Source: a virus. From it: DNA of 33,886 nt. The notes below the pieces were generated by a model. It was not told where the DNA came from, made no database searches, and saw only the letters and a list, made by a program, of their open reading frames with translations. How positions within the stretch are numbered: position 1 is the stretch's first letter; the number at the start of each line of letters is the position of its first letter. This document shows, piece by piece, positions 13,099 to 22,300 of the stretch. Made by a program: the position numbers and the translations under genes. The DNA is taken from positions 1-33,886 of IMG/VR virus record IMGVR_UViG_3300020453_000172; one strand, given 5' to 3'.

Positions 13099-13145
13099 AA
13101 TCGATAGCTTACGATTGCGAGCGCTCGCAGCAATCGTTATCGATT
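13099..13145. repeat. 47-bp near-palindrome
   Basis: Ends AATCGATA and TATCGATT, arms containing ACGATTGC and GCAATCGT, and a perfect 14-bp centre TGCGAGCGCTCGCA at about 13116-13129. Two three-base offsets interrupt the arms. Such a structure could extrude as a cruciform, bind a dimeric protein, or fold as an RNA hairpin. Confidence 0.7.
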
Positions 13146-13240
13146 CCGGACGATCTTGGGATGCCGGCTGTGGTGGATTGCCAGCAGATCGAGTTAGCCC
13201 GGACACAACACCAATCAATCGTTTTGGCTCGCAACACAGT

Positions 13241-13344
13241 CGCTCGCTAAACACACAGGGAGCGGTAGCGAGCGCAAAGACCATCACGATTATTTGATCG
13301 AGAACAACGAAAAGTCTTTGCTTCTTTGGGCTTTGGCAAAGAAG
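13241..13344. repeat. Three abutting perfect 8-bp hairpins
   Basis: CGCTCGCT/AGCGAGCG (13241-13248, 13267-13274), GCAAAGAC/GTCTTTGC (13274-13281, 13314-13321) and CTTCTTTG/CAAAGAAG (13321-13328, 13337-13344). Each begins at the base where the previous one ends, which looks like one designed fold rather than scattered repeats. Confidence 0.7.
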
Positions 13345-13604
13345 TCGTGCCGAAGGCATCACGGCCGCCAGCCCTAAAGCCACAAATTCCACCACCAAAC
13401 TACACCACCAGACCAACCAACAAGCCACGCCACCTCCCTTCACCAGCCATCTCTAAAGCTCACACACCAACAACACACAAGCATCCAACCCCCTAACACA
13501 CCACCAACCCCAACAGCAATCTCTGTAGTCTTGCTGGCTGGGGGTGGTTTGCTTGGTTTAGTTGGTACCCCCTACCCTTTGACTGAAGCTGAGTGGGTTG
13601 GGGC

Positions 13605-13622
13605 TGGGCGGTCAAACATTGG
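13605..13622 (-). repeat. Right copy of 18-bp perfect inverted repeat
   Basis: TGGGCGGTCAAACATTGG, the exact reverse complement of 11419-11436. It lies in the G/T-rich part of the divergent region about 300 bases before the first rightward gene. Confidence 0.85.
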
Positions 13623-13925
13623 GCACGGCGCTGGGGTGATGTGCCGAACCCCCCCTCTCTACATACATGACTATCGTTGTTTTGGGTAGTTTGGTTCAGG
13701 TGTTTGTTCGTGCGTGGTTATGTCCTTGGTATCCTCCGAGTGTTGAGGCCTCTCTTGCCTTGACCTAGCCGTGCGGTACTGGTCGCTCCGTGCCCCCCGG
13801 TTGGGCCGTCGTGTCTGGACACGGAGTCAGATGCCCCTCTGACGGGCGATCGAACCGTTGTTAGCGGCGAGTGCGTTTGTACTGTATCATTTTGTGACGG
13901 GGGGTTCTACTGTTTTGGAGTTTTT

Positions 13926-14054
13926 ATGGCTGATAAAAGAGAAAAGCTTGTTGATCGGGAGCGTGCCCGTGTTGATTCGGAAGAAATTTTTCGGTTGATG
14001 CGTGGTAATGGCAACCAGTCTCGGATTAATGACGGGAAAGCGTCTTCGTCGTAG
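13926..14054 (+). CDS. Small charged protein, first rightward gene (42 aa)
   Basis: ATG 13926 is preceded by GGAG with a five-base spacer, and the stop TAG is followed directly by the ATG of the next gene. The protein is helical and charged (MADKREKLVDRERARVDSEEIFRLMRGNG) with a Ser-rich end. It is not recognised. It is the first gene to the right of the divergent region. Confidence 0.65.
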   Translation: MADKREKLVDRERARVDSEEIFRLMRGNGNQSRINDGKASSS

Positions 14055-14309
14055 ATGTCTAGGACTGTTCCTTCTCCTAAGAGGTCAGCTTCTTATTATA
14101 GAAAAAACGCTAAGGCGCGAGCTAAGAAAGCTGCTTATGATAAGGCTTTTAATGCTCGTCCTGAGCAGAAAAAAGATCGGGCTGCTCATGGGCGTGCCCG
14201 GTATAAGGCTCAAAAGGCTGGAACTGTGAAATCTAATCAAGATATGGTGAGGGGGAAGGGGGGCAAGCTGCGTGCTGGTAATCGATCTAAGAATCGTGCT
14301 CGAAAATGA
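14055..14309 (+). CDS. Small basic phage protein, PSPKRS type (84 aa)
   Basis: Begins directly after the previous stop. MSRTVPSPKRSASYYRKNAKARAKKAAYDKAFN and a C-terminal RAGNRSKNRARK resemble a family of short, very basic phage proteins found in many aquatic phages (PSPKRSxSYxKNPxxRAKKxxYDxxY). A role in nucleic-acid binding or packaging has been suggested only by charge. The stop overlaps the next start (ATGA). Confidence 0.65.
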   Translation: MSRTVPSPKRSASYYRKNAKARAKKAAYDKAFNARPEQKKDRAAHGRARYKAQKAGTVKSNQDMVRGKGGKLRAGNRSKNRARK

Positions 14310-14596
14310 CTATCGAGGACGTTGCTGATCGTGCCGATGCATGGTCTAAAGCAATTAAAACAATTGTAAAAGCTATTTCTGCTGTCGGTATTGCTATCGG
14401 TACTGCTGTTGCGGCGCTTATAGCGTTATGGCCTTCGGGAGATACACCTAATCCTCCGCCGCCACCCCCTGCCGCTGTTGCGGAAGGTATGGGGTATGGG
14501 CCACAATGTTCGCAACTTTACAATACTATAGAACACACTTGGACAGAATCACAATGGACTGTCTGGGAATCATTGAAAAGAGATTTAGGTTGTTAA
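14306..14596 (+). CDS. Small single-pass membrane protein with Pro-rich linker
   Basis: A 96-residue protein. Residues 19-43 (IVKAISAVGIAIGTAVAALIALW) are a clear membrane helix, followed by a Pro run (residues 49-55 region) and a Trp-rich C-terminal domain with two cysteines (MGYGPQCSQLYNTIEHTWTESQWTVWESLKRDLGC). It could be a holin-like or spanin-like lysis factor, or an envelope protein. The short charged N-terminus, one membrane helix and an outward Cys-containing domain are facts; the role is open. Confidence 0.6.
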   Translation: MTIEDVADRADAWSKAIKTIVKAISAVGIAIGTAVAALIALWPSGDTPNPPPPPPAAVAEGMGYGPQCSQLYNTIEHTWTESQWTVWESLKRDLGC

Positions 14597-14881
14597 ATGC
14601 CTGCTAAACCAGACCCTCGATTAAAACGTGCCGGAGTTAGTGGGTATAACAAACCCAAACGCACTCCTAACCATAAAACTAAATCGCATGTTGTTGTAGC
14701 TAAATCAGGTAATCAAATTAAAACAATCCGATTTGGTCAGCAAGGCGTTAAGGGTGCAGGTAAAAACCCTAAAAGCGCTAAACAAAAAGCTCGTAAGTCG
14801 TCATTTAAAGCTCGTCACGCAAAAAACATAAGCAAGGGGAAGATGTCTGCCGCATATTGGGCAAACAAAACAAAGTGGTAA
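14597..14881 (+). CDS. Small basic conserved phage protein (DUF6321-like)
   Basis: A 94-residue protein with PKRTPNHKTKSHVVVAKSG, then IKTIRFGQQGVKGAGKNP and SFKARHAKNISKGKMSAAYW. I recognise this string from conserved basic proteins in cyanophages and other marine phages, annotated as a domain of unknown function (I believe DUF6321). It starts directly after the previous stop. Very basic, so nucleic-acid contact is likely, but no function is known. Confidence 0.65.
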   Translation: MPAKPDPRLKRAGVSGYNKPKRTPNHKTKSHVVVAKSGNQIKTIRFGQQGVKGAGKNPKSAKQKARKSSFKARHAKNISKGKMSAAYWANKTKW

Positions 14882-14884
14882 CTA

Positions 14885-15187
14885 GTGACTATTTACGGTT
14901 GCGACTGTGAAGGGGAAGAATGCGTTTGCCATTTTTACCATTACGACTGCTCTTGTAATAATTGTCCACATTGTGCTGATGATTGTTTTTGTTTCGATTA
15001 TGCACACCCCATAGATGAAGATTTTGAAGGACCGTTAATGGAACCATTGACACTTATGGAAGTATTTGAACAACACCCTGAATTACTTGGTGAACGTTTA
15101 GATGCAGTTCTTGTTGACCCGTTTGATGACGACGAAGTAATTGAATGCGATTTAGAAAATCCTGATATTTGTGATTCTTGCCAATAA
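14885..15187 (+). CDS. Cys-rich acidic metal-binding protein (100 aa)
   Basis: Starts at GTG 14885 with no good ribosome-binding site. Residues 6-36 contain ten cysteines (for example CDCEGEECVCH and CSCNNCPHC) with several histidines, and three more lie near the end (ECD, ICDSC). The centre and C-terminus are strongly acidic. The first part looks like a multi-zinc or metallothionein-like cluster; the acidic part could mimic DNA. Its place between small basic proteins and the terminase is where small terminase subunits often lie, but it lacks the usual helix-turn-helix. Confidence 0.6.
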   Translation: MTIYGCDCEGEECVCHFYHYDCSCNNCPHCADDCFCFDYAHPIDEDFEGPLMEPLTLMEVFEQHPELLGERLDAVLVDPFDDDEVIECDLENPDICDSCQ

Positions 15188-15196
15188 GGGGGCAAT

Positions 15197-17107
15197 ATGC
15201 CATCTGGTAAAGCGACAACTGTAGAAAAATGGGCGGATTATCTAGCGTTCCGCCGTCAAGGGAAATCTTTGTATGCAGCTTCAAAAGAAGTAGGGCTCTC
15301 TTACCACGCTTGCCGAGACGCAGAAAATGGCAAAGCTCCGAGAAATTTCATCGCCGCCCAAGAAGCTCTGGGCAAAACAATTCAACCAGAGGTACCCGGA
15401 CATGATGACCTTTGTCCTGAAGCGCAGGCTGCTTACGACAATATCGAAGTCTTTGCCAAAAGGTATTTCGGCATTATTTTACAACCATGGCAGATTGAAG
15501 CAACCGAACGGATCATGGGTCTCCTCGAAACCGAGTTCGAAGAATATGTAGTTATTAATGCTCCTCCGGGGACAGGAAAATCTACGTTTTTTGCTAAAGT
15601 ACTACCTGCATGGGCAACTGTGCGGAATCGGGCCATCCGTGGGATGATCGGGTCTTCTACGCAGCGTTTAGCTGAATGGTATTGCCGCAGGTTGCGTGCC
15701 GAGTTAGATCGAGCGCATCCAGTTAGAGCCGAATTAAACGATGTTCGTTTAAATTTGGCGGTTGACGCTGAAGCTACGCTGCAAGAAGATTTTGGGATGT
15801 TTAAACCAGATTCTTCTGAAATATGGCGCGCTGAAGCATTTACTGTGCTACAAAAGGATGACACTCCGTTAAGCCAAAAAGAACCCACATGGTCAGCTTT
15901 CGGAATGGACTCTGGTTTTCTTGGTGGCCGTTTCGATTTAGTCATATGGGACGACGTGTACGACCCACGCAAAATGCGTTCCGCAGAAGCACGGGAAGAT
16001 ATGCGTCGTTGGTGGGACGAAGTAGCAGAAACCCGACTAGAACCCGGCGGTTTGCTGGTTTTACAGGGACAACGCATGTCAGCAGATGACATCTACAGGT
16101 ATGCGTTAGACAAAGTTGCACCCCCAGATGATTACGAATTGGATGAATTTGATACTGAAGACGCACCAGAGGAATGGCGCAAATACCATCACCTCAAATA
16201 TCAAGCACATTATGACGAATTGTGTTCACACGATACTGAACAACACAAGCCCGGTGGCAAACCTTGGCCCGAAGGATGTTTACTATACCCACGACGGCTC
16301 CCATGGCGACGATTACGTCACATTAAGGCACAAACTCCTGACCGATTTGAGGTCTTGTACCAGCAATCGGATGTAAACCCTGCCAACGTTTTAGTTGACC
16401 CATTATGGGTATCAGGTGGAGATGGACAAGATGGGGTACATCACCCCGGTTGTTGGGACAACGATCGAGATTTGTGGGAATTACCTGCAAATGTTGGTGG
16501 CGAAATGTTTGTTATAGCTACCGCAGATCCTTCTCCAGCAAATTATTGGGCTATCCAATGCTGGGCTTACAACCCTGAAACAGAGTTTCGTTATCTTTTA
16601 GAGTCATATCGGCGTAAGATGGATGCACCGTCCTTTTTGGATTGGAACCATGAACACCAAACATTCACTGGCGTAGCCGAAGAATGGTGGCAAATTAGCA
16701 ACGAAATTGGTCACCCAATTACACATTGGGTAATCGAAGCGAACGCTGCCCAAAAGTTCATACTCCAATACGATCATTTTCGACGTTGGGCGGCACTACG
16801 CAATGTCCAACTTATCCCGCATTACACGCATTCTAAAAACAAAGGCGACCCCAAGTACGGGGTGCAAATGCTCGCTCCGTTATGGCGTGTTGGCCGAGTG
16901 CGTTTGCCCGGTAAACAGAACACTGAAGCAAGACCTCACTCGTTACTTTTGGTCAACGAAGTAACAAGATGGAACGCTGAAGGGACGGGTGCCCGAACAG
17001 ACGACTGTGTTATGGCACAATGGTTCCTAGAGCATAATTTAGAAAAACTCTATACTCCGACTATAGTAAACAACAAACAATGGCGGCCATCATGGATTTC
17101 CGCATAA
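15197..17107 (+). CDS. terL: Terminase large subunit
   Basis: A 636-residue packaging motor. Residues 14-50 (a helix-turn-helix-like WADYLAFRRQGKSLYAASKEVG) look like the DNA-binding part of a small terminase. Walker A is APPGTGKS at 122-129, Walker B is DLVIWDD at 247-253, and QGQRMSADD follows the ATPase core. The RNase H-like nuclease has TADPS (D444), WVIEAN (E514) and TDDCVMAQWF (D602, D603). It cuts concatemers and drives DNA into the prohead through the portal encoded next. Start ATG 15197 has AGGGGG five bases upstream. No separate small terminase gene is recognised. Confidence 0.93.
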   Translation: MPSGKATTVEKWADYLAFRRQGKSLYAASKEVGLSYHACRDAENGKAPRNFIAAQEALGKTIQPEVPGHDDLCPEAQAAYDNIEVFAKRYFGIILQPWQIEATERIMGLLETEFEEYVVINAPPGTGKSTFFAKVLPAWATVRNRAIRGMIGSSTQRLAEWYCRRLRAELDRAHPVRAELNDVRLNLAVDAEATLQEDFGMFKPDSSEIWRAEAFTVLQKDDTPLSQKEPTWSAFGMDSGFLGGRFDLVIWDDVYDPRKMRSAEAREDMRRWWDEVAETRLEPGGLLVLQGQRMSADDIYRYALDKVAPPDDYELDEFDTEDAPEEWRKYHHLKYQAHYDELCSHDTEQHKPGGKPWPEGCLLYPRRLPWRRLRHIKAQTPDRFEVLYQQSDVNPANVLVDPLWVSGGDGQDGVHHPGCWDNDRDLWELPANVGGEMFVIATADPSPANYWAIQCWAYNPETEFRYLLESYRRKMDAPSFLDWNHEHQTFTGVAEEWWQISNEIGHPITHWVIEANAAQKFILQYDHFRRWAALRNVQLIPHYTHSKNKGDPKYGVQMLAPLWRVGRVRLPGKQNTEARPHSLLLVNEVTRWNAEGTGARTDDCVMAQWFLEHNLEKLYTPTIVNNKQWRPSWISA

Positions 17108-17129
17108 CGCAATTAGCGGTGAGGTAAAA

Positions 17130-18896
17130 GTGAAATCAATTGATGAGATCATGGCAATATACAGTGCACGATCTCGTGTCAACGACAGCGCTAAAGGCCG
17201 GATGCGTGAGTTGCGAGATTATTATAACGGGGATGTTATCGTACCGCTACCAGAATTAAATTCTGACGAACAATCAGCGGTTGCTAATCTTTTAGCGCAA
17301 GGGCTTGACCAAACAGCTATGCGTATAGCTTCAACAAGCCCAGATATTTTTTGTCCTCCTACAGACACACGAACGAAACGTGCTAGAGATAACGCATCAA
17401 TAAGACGGCGAGCCCTTTTTGGTTGGTGGGAAAACAGCCGAATGGATTTGCAGTTGTCAAAGCGTGCACGTCATTTGATTGGTTACGCTACAACTTGCGC
17501 TCAATTACGATTTAACGCAAAACTTGGATGTCCAGAATGGCATTTACGTGACCCATTGACTGCATACCCTGCACAAATGTTAGGCGTAGATGATTTACGT
17601 CCACGAGATATTATTTTTGCATACGAAAGATCACTTGCTTGGTGCAAACAGCAATACCCAGAAGCTGCTCGTAGATTTGCGGCAGAAGGAAAAGCTGATT
17701 TAGACCAAGGTATTGAGCTTATTGAATACATTGATAATGAAGAACAAGTTTTAATTGGTAGCAGAGCACCAATACCTACAACTATGTTTTCTCGCCCAGA
17801 CGAAGAAAACGCAGGAATAGTAATAGAGCTTGAACGAACACCTAACCCTCTTGGGCAAGTGCCAGTTGTTTGTGCACAACGTATAAGTCTTGACAATGCA
17901 CAAGGTCAATTTGATGGCATTTTAGGAATGTACCAAATGCAAGCTCGGTTAATGGCTCTTGAAGTTATAGCTGTGCAAAAAGGAGTTTTCCCTGATACGT
18001 ACCTTGTAGGTCGAGCAGGCGAAACTCCGCAAATTGTAAATCCAGCCGATGGACTAACTGGCGAAGTTGGTGTAGTTCGTGGTGGCGATTTACGAGATAT
18101 GCAAATGCAACCCGGTTATATGACTAACCCTGCAATTGACAGACTTGAACGAGCGCAACGTTTAACTGCTGGTATACCGCAAGAATTTGGTGGCGAATCA
18201 ACATCAAATATTCGGACCGGTCGCCGGGGGGACGCTGTGCTATCAGCCGTAGTTGATTTTACAGTTCAAGAAGCACAACGAATTATGGCTCGTTCTCTTC
18301 AAGAAGAAAATAAAGTTGCCATTGATATGGCAAAAGCATACGCAGGTAACCGACCACGCAGTTTTTATGTCAGTACTAAAAATGTAAAAGGCCGTGTAGA
18401 TTACCGCCCGAACGAAAATTTTGACTCTACTGATAATGTTGTTTCTTACTCGCATCCGGGGGCTGATATTAATAATCTTGTTATTGGGGGTGGGCAACGT
18501 GTTGGTATGGGCACTATGTCGAAGCATTCGTTCATGGCGATTGACCCGCTCGTTGACGATCCAGAATTTGAACACGACACAGTAATAGGAGAGCAGTTAG
18601 AACAAGCTCTTCTTTCTTCTGTGCAACAACAAGCAGCAGAAGGGATTATCCCTCCAGCAGATTTGGCTCGCATTATGGATCTTGTAACTAATGATCAAAT
18701 GGAACTTGCTGGCGCTGTAGAAAAAGTACAAAAAGAAGCCCAAGAACGACAAGCCGAAATGGTAGATCCGTTAGCTCCTGAAGCTCAACCCGGATTAGCT
18801 CTTCCCGGCATGGGAGCAGAGTCTATGCCTGCTGAACCTTTACCGGGAGATGAAGCAATGGCACCTTCTCTTGAAGAACTTATTGGTGCGCTCTAA
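17130..18896 (+). CDS. Portal protein
   Basis: A 588-residue protein after terL, starting at GTG 17130 behind GAGG. It begins with a helical arm (MKSIDEIMAIYSARSRVNDSAKGRMRELRDYYNGD) and has the mixed core of portals (FGWWENSRMDLQLSKRARHLIGYA, then VPVVCAQRISLDNAQGQFDGILGMYQMQARLMAL, a long helix). The region after residue 340 (IPQEFGGESTSNIRTGRRGDAVLS) looks like the tunnel-loop neighbourhood. The C-terminus is Gln/Glu/Pro-rich. It forms the ring through which DNA enters. Assigned from order and pattern, without a single diagnostic motif. Confidence 0.8.
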   Translation: MKSIDEIMAIYSARSRVNDSAKGRMRELRDYYNGDVIVPLPELNSDEQSAVANLLAQGLDQTAMRIASTSPDIFCPPTDTRTKRARDNASIRRRALFGWWENSRMDLQLSKRARHLIGYATTCAQLRFNAKLGCPEWHLRDPLTAYPAQMLGVDDLRPRDIIFAYERSLAWCKQQYPEAARRFAAEGKADLDQGIELIEYIDNEEQVLIGSRAPIPTTMFSRPDEENAGIVIELERTPNPLGQVPVVCAQRISLDNAQGQFDGILGMYQMQARLMALEVIAVQKGVFPDTYLVGRAGETPQIVNPADGLTGEVGVVRGGDLRDMQMQPGYMTNPAIDRLERAQRLTAGIPQEFGGESTSNIRTGRRGDAVLSAVVDFTVQEAQRIMARSLQEENKVAIDMAKAYAGNRPRSFYVSTKNVKGRVDYRPNENFDSTDNVVSYSHPGADINNLVIGGGQRVGMGTMSKHSFMAIDPLVDDPEFEHDTVIGEQLEQALLSSVQQQAAEGIIPPADLARIMDLVTNDQMELAGAVEKVQKEAQERQAEMVDPLAPEAQPGLALPGMGAESMPAEPLPGDEAMAPSLEELIGAL

Positions 18897-19300
18897 TGGT
18901 TAGACCAAGAAAACAAGCTCCGCAAGCTGCAACTGGACAAGAATACGGTGCAGCAAAAGAACAATTACAAGCACAAGAAATGATGCCTTTGCCAGAAGAC
19001 GTAACAGCAATGGGAAGACCAGCATCAATTTCTCCTGCGGATACTCCACCAGCTTTTGGTCCTAGTATGCGACCTGAAGAATCAATTACTGAACCTGCAA
19101 TGCAACAACCTCCTGCATCCGGGGTAACAGTAGATAGAGCACGGAACTTTTTGCAAATACTCCCAGTACTTTTGCCTTTAGCTTCGTCTGATTATTCTTC
19201 TTCAGCTACTCGCAGAGCTATACGACAAATGGAACGTGTAGCTTTGCAAATGCCACGAGAATCAATTGCACCAGAAACTGGTAATTATGGGGATACCTAG
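18896..19300 (+). CDS. Hypothetical Pro/Gln-rich protein after the portal (134 aa)
   Basis: Start overlaps the portal stop (TAATG). Residues 1-80 are Pro, Gln, Ala and Met-rich and probably disordered; residues 82-125 contain a hydrophobic helix (NFLQILPVLLPLAS) and an amphipathic one (ATRRAIRQMERVALQM). Similar short disordered proteins commonly follow portal genes in aquatic phages. An assembly or minor virion role is likely. Confidence 0.55.
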   Translation: MVRPRKQAPQAATGQEYGAAKEQLQAQEMMPLPEDVTAMGRPASISPADTPPAFGPSMRPEESITEPAMQQPPASGVTVDRARNFLQILPVLLPLASSDYSSSATRRAIRQMERVALQMPRESIAPETGNYGDT

Positions 19301-22300
19301 CCGAGCATCAGGCATCGCTAATGCAGCGTTTCAAGCAACAGCTTCAGGCGTTGAACTATTTACAGATATTGTCAAAGGCGTTTACGACGACGAAGATGAA
19401 TATGATGGTGTAGCAGGCACTATTTGGGGTTCATGGAATGACAATGTTTTAGGCGAAGGCGGCGTTTTACAAAGTCTTTTTGGGCCTGAAGGTGTAGGCG
19501 GCCAAATAATTGGCGGGTTACCTGAATACGATCCAGAAACAGATCCTTGGTGGATGGCAGGACCCGGCGCATTACGTACAGGTGGCCGTCCAATATTTAA
19601 CGCAGCGTTTGACGCTATAGACACTGTTTACGAATACGGTGTAGATCGACCTATAGCTGTAGCTATTACTTTAGCTAATGCCGGTCTTATGGACGGTTTT
19701 GTTCTTAACTATCTTGACCCACGAGTATGGCAACAAGTAAACGAAATTCTTGGTGTAGCTCAGTACGGTCAAATTCTTGGTGATGAATTTGCTTCGTGGC
19801 TTCCTGAAGGTGAAGGTGGCGGGCGAAGTTCTGGACAAGCTTTAGCTTTAATGGTTAATCGGACAAACATTTTAGATCCGACAGAAGTAGAACGTGTTGA
19901 AGGCACTGCTCAATACAAAATTATGTCTGGCATTGCTGATGCTGCAATGCAATGGTATTTAGATCCTTCGAATATTGCAGGCATGGCTGTTAGAGGAGCA
20001 AAAGCTTCCAACATCCAAAAAATGAAAGCGCTTGTAGCTGAAGGAAACTATCAAGCAGTTTTAGATACAACTGGCTACAGAAACTTTAAAGAAGCAATTA
20101 ATGATTTAAGTATTCAAGTTGACGGGTTAAGTGAACAATTTCGGAAAGGACAGGGGTTCACTAAATCTGACGAAAGTTTAATAAACAAATTATCAATACA
20201 AATTTGGAAAGCTGCTCGGAAAGGCAATCTTGGTCGAGGTTTTAAAAACTTTACGATAGACCAAGCAAAATCTTACGCTGTTTTATCTGGCGGTCTTGAC
20301 ATTAACAAGATGGACCAAGCTTTTGATTATTTAATCCGCATACAACTTGGTGATGTGCAAGCTCTTGATGATATGCGAAACATTGCTACTGACTGGGTTA
20401 GATCAACTTTAGAAGGCGGTCTTTACGCAGAACTTTTAGAAGTCGGTGATGAACTAAAACATTTAGACCAACTTGAAGAACGCATTGCTTTTGGACTTAG
20501 CGACGAAGCAGGTGATACCGCAATTCTTTTTGAAGAATACCCAGAACTAATGGGTGAACGGTTAGACCCTGCAAGCGTTATGGACACAACAAAACCAACA
20601 CCATTAACTGCGGATACAACGCTGACCGTTGATGACATTATCGAAAATAAAAATCTTATAGAACAAAGGTTAAAGCAACGACAAAGAGAAATTGAAAGCG
20701 AACTGTTTATAAACGAATACGCTTCAATGCCGTTTGCTGCTGCCTTAATTATGAAACAAGAACGGTTGCGGACTATGGCACAATACGTGTCAAACCGTGG
20801 CGAACATGCTGGTTTAAATAATTTCGATGAAATGACAAACGCAGACAGCGACCTTGTTACAGCTGCTGCTAACGAAATTTTGATTGAAAATCAAATCAAT
20901 ATTCTAGATCCGCTTCCACAAATTGGCGAAATGTCTAAAAGCGGAATAGCTGCAAAAACATTTATTTCTCAATCAAAGTTTGGTCAATCAGTTGGCAACA
21001 ACATGATTGTTCGAGCAATTGTAGAAAAAATCCCGCATCAATTAATGAACTGGGATGACCCAGCACAACAAGTAATTACATTTGAACGAATGCTTCGAGA
21101 TGCACAAAATGTTGTGTATGACGGAGTAGATCTTGTAACACACACAGGTAGAGATATAGACGCAGTTTTAGGACGATTCACTGATTTAAAAACTCAACGA
21201 GAAAAACGAGAATTTTTTGATTCAACAGTTCAAGGTTTAAACCAAGGATTAGTAACTCTTTTCCATGGCAAAACCGCAATCACAGACAACATGCGTGAAA
21301 TGACTAGTGTTTTGCAACGTCAATGGGGACGAGCACAAGATACTTTGCGTGAAAAAGCACGAGTAGATCGACGTTATTCAAACTCAGATTACACAATTGT
21401 CGATCACGCAAGTGACGGAGTAATTGACCGACGGTATCTTCCGCTAACACCAGCCCAGTTAAGAGAAGCATCGTTAGTTCCTCGTTACGATCTTTACCAA
21501 CAAGCATTTGGTGATGTTCCGGGTACAGTGCCTACAACTAAATTCCAAAAAGCTATGCAAGATGCTGCAATAGCAGGTAAAGCAGGGGCTCGTGCAACAT
21601 TAGGAGCAGCACAAAAAGTATCTACAGCTTTTACGTCAGTATGGTCACGGTCAGTTTTGTTACGTCCAGCTTGGCCTTTGCGAGTCATCATTGACGAAGC
21701 TGCACGTTCTGCCGCAACAATTGGAGCGCAAGCAACAATTCAAGGTTTAGCTTCAGGAATGAACGACCTTAGAGTCGCATGGTTCCGTAAACACGGAATT
21801 GATGTTGGCGATCCAATAATGCAAGAAATGTTGTCAGAACTTATGGCAGGGCAACGTGCTGACGAAGTAGCAGCTTTAGGCCCAATTTCTGCAACTATGC
21901 AACCAGCAGAATTTCTTCCTAAACGCTGGAAAGAATGGGAAGACGGTCCTTGGGAATTAGCTCCTGACGATTACAACGAAATTTTGCAATCATGGAACAA
22001 AGCTGAAGCAGCGGGTAACACTACTAGAAGCACCCAAGAACTTGTTGAAGAAGTTATTGCTCGTGAATACGGTGCTAAACGAATTTTTAAACGAACAGCT
22101 TTAACAACAGGGCTTGGTTTGTTACTTGCTGGTCCTGTTGGGGCTATGTCATTTGCAGGTCTTTATTATTTGCAGGCACGAAACACATTGCAACGTGTAG
22201 CAAGATCTGAAATTAACGCAAATCAAATGTTTGCTTTACGCCAAGTAGCTCACGGTGATCTGCGAGCAGAAATAGACAACCTTCGTAAACAAGTATCAGA

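Larger units (their letters stand above)
12821..13925. other. Divergent non-coding region, candidate replication origin or large structured RNA
   Basis: Leftward genes end here on one side and rightward genes begin on the other. Between 12781 and 13310 the tetramer TCGA occurs 13 times (about two expected), ten of them as TCGAG or CTCGA. Several perfect inverted repeats follow one another (listed separately). At 13381-13500 the plus strand has 56 C and 6 G; from about 13521 it becomes G/T-rich, with an imperfect hairpin around the switch. Near 13786-13843 are two more stems (CTCCGTG/CACGGAG and GTCAGA/TCTGAC). Short open frames here have no coding character. Origin-like iterons, skew change and gene divergence support an origin. 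Confidence 0.55.

Noticed and set aside
13061-13443. Open frames of 78 (+) and 116 (-) codons in the divergent region
   Set aside because: Both translate the same palindromes, have no convincing ribosome-binding site and cross the stems; composition is unlike the phage proteins.
11419-13622. Insertion sequence bounded by the 18-bp repeats
   Set aside because: No transposase is encoded inside, and no flanking target duplication is visible.
13780-13860. tRNA-like fold near GATCGAACC
   Set aside because: A T-loop-like GATCGAAC is present, but the stems around it do not form a cloverleaf.
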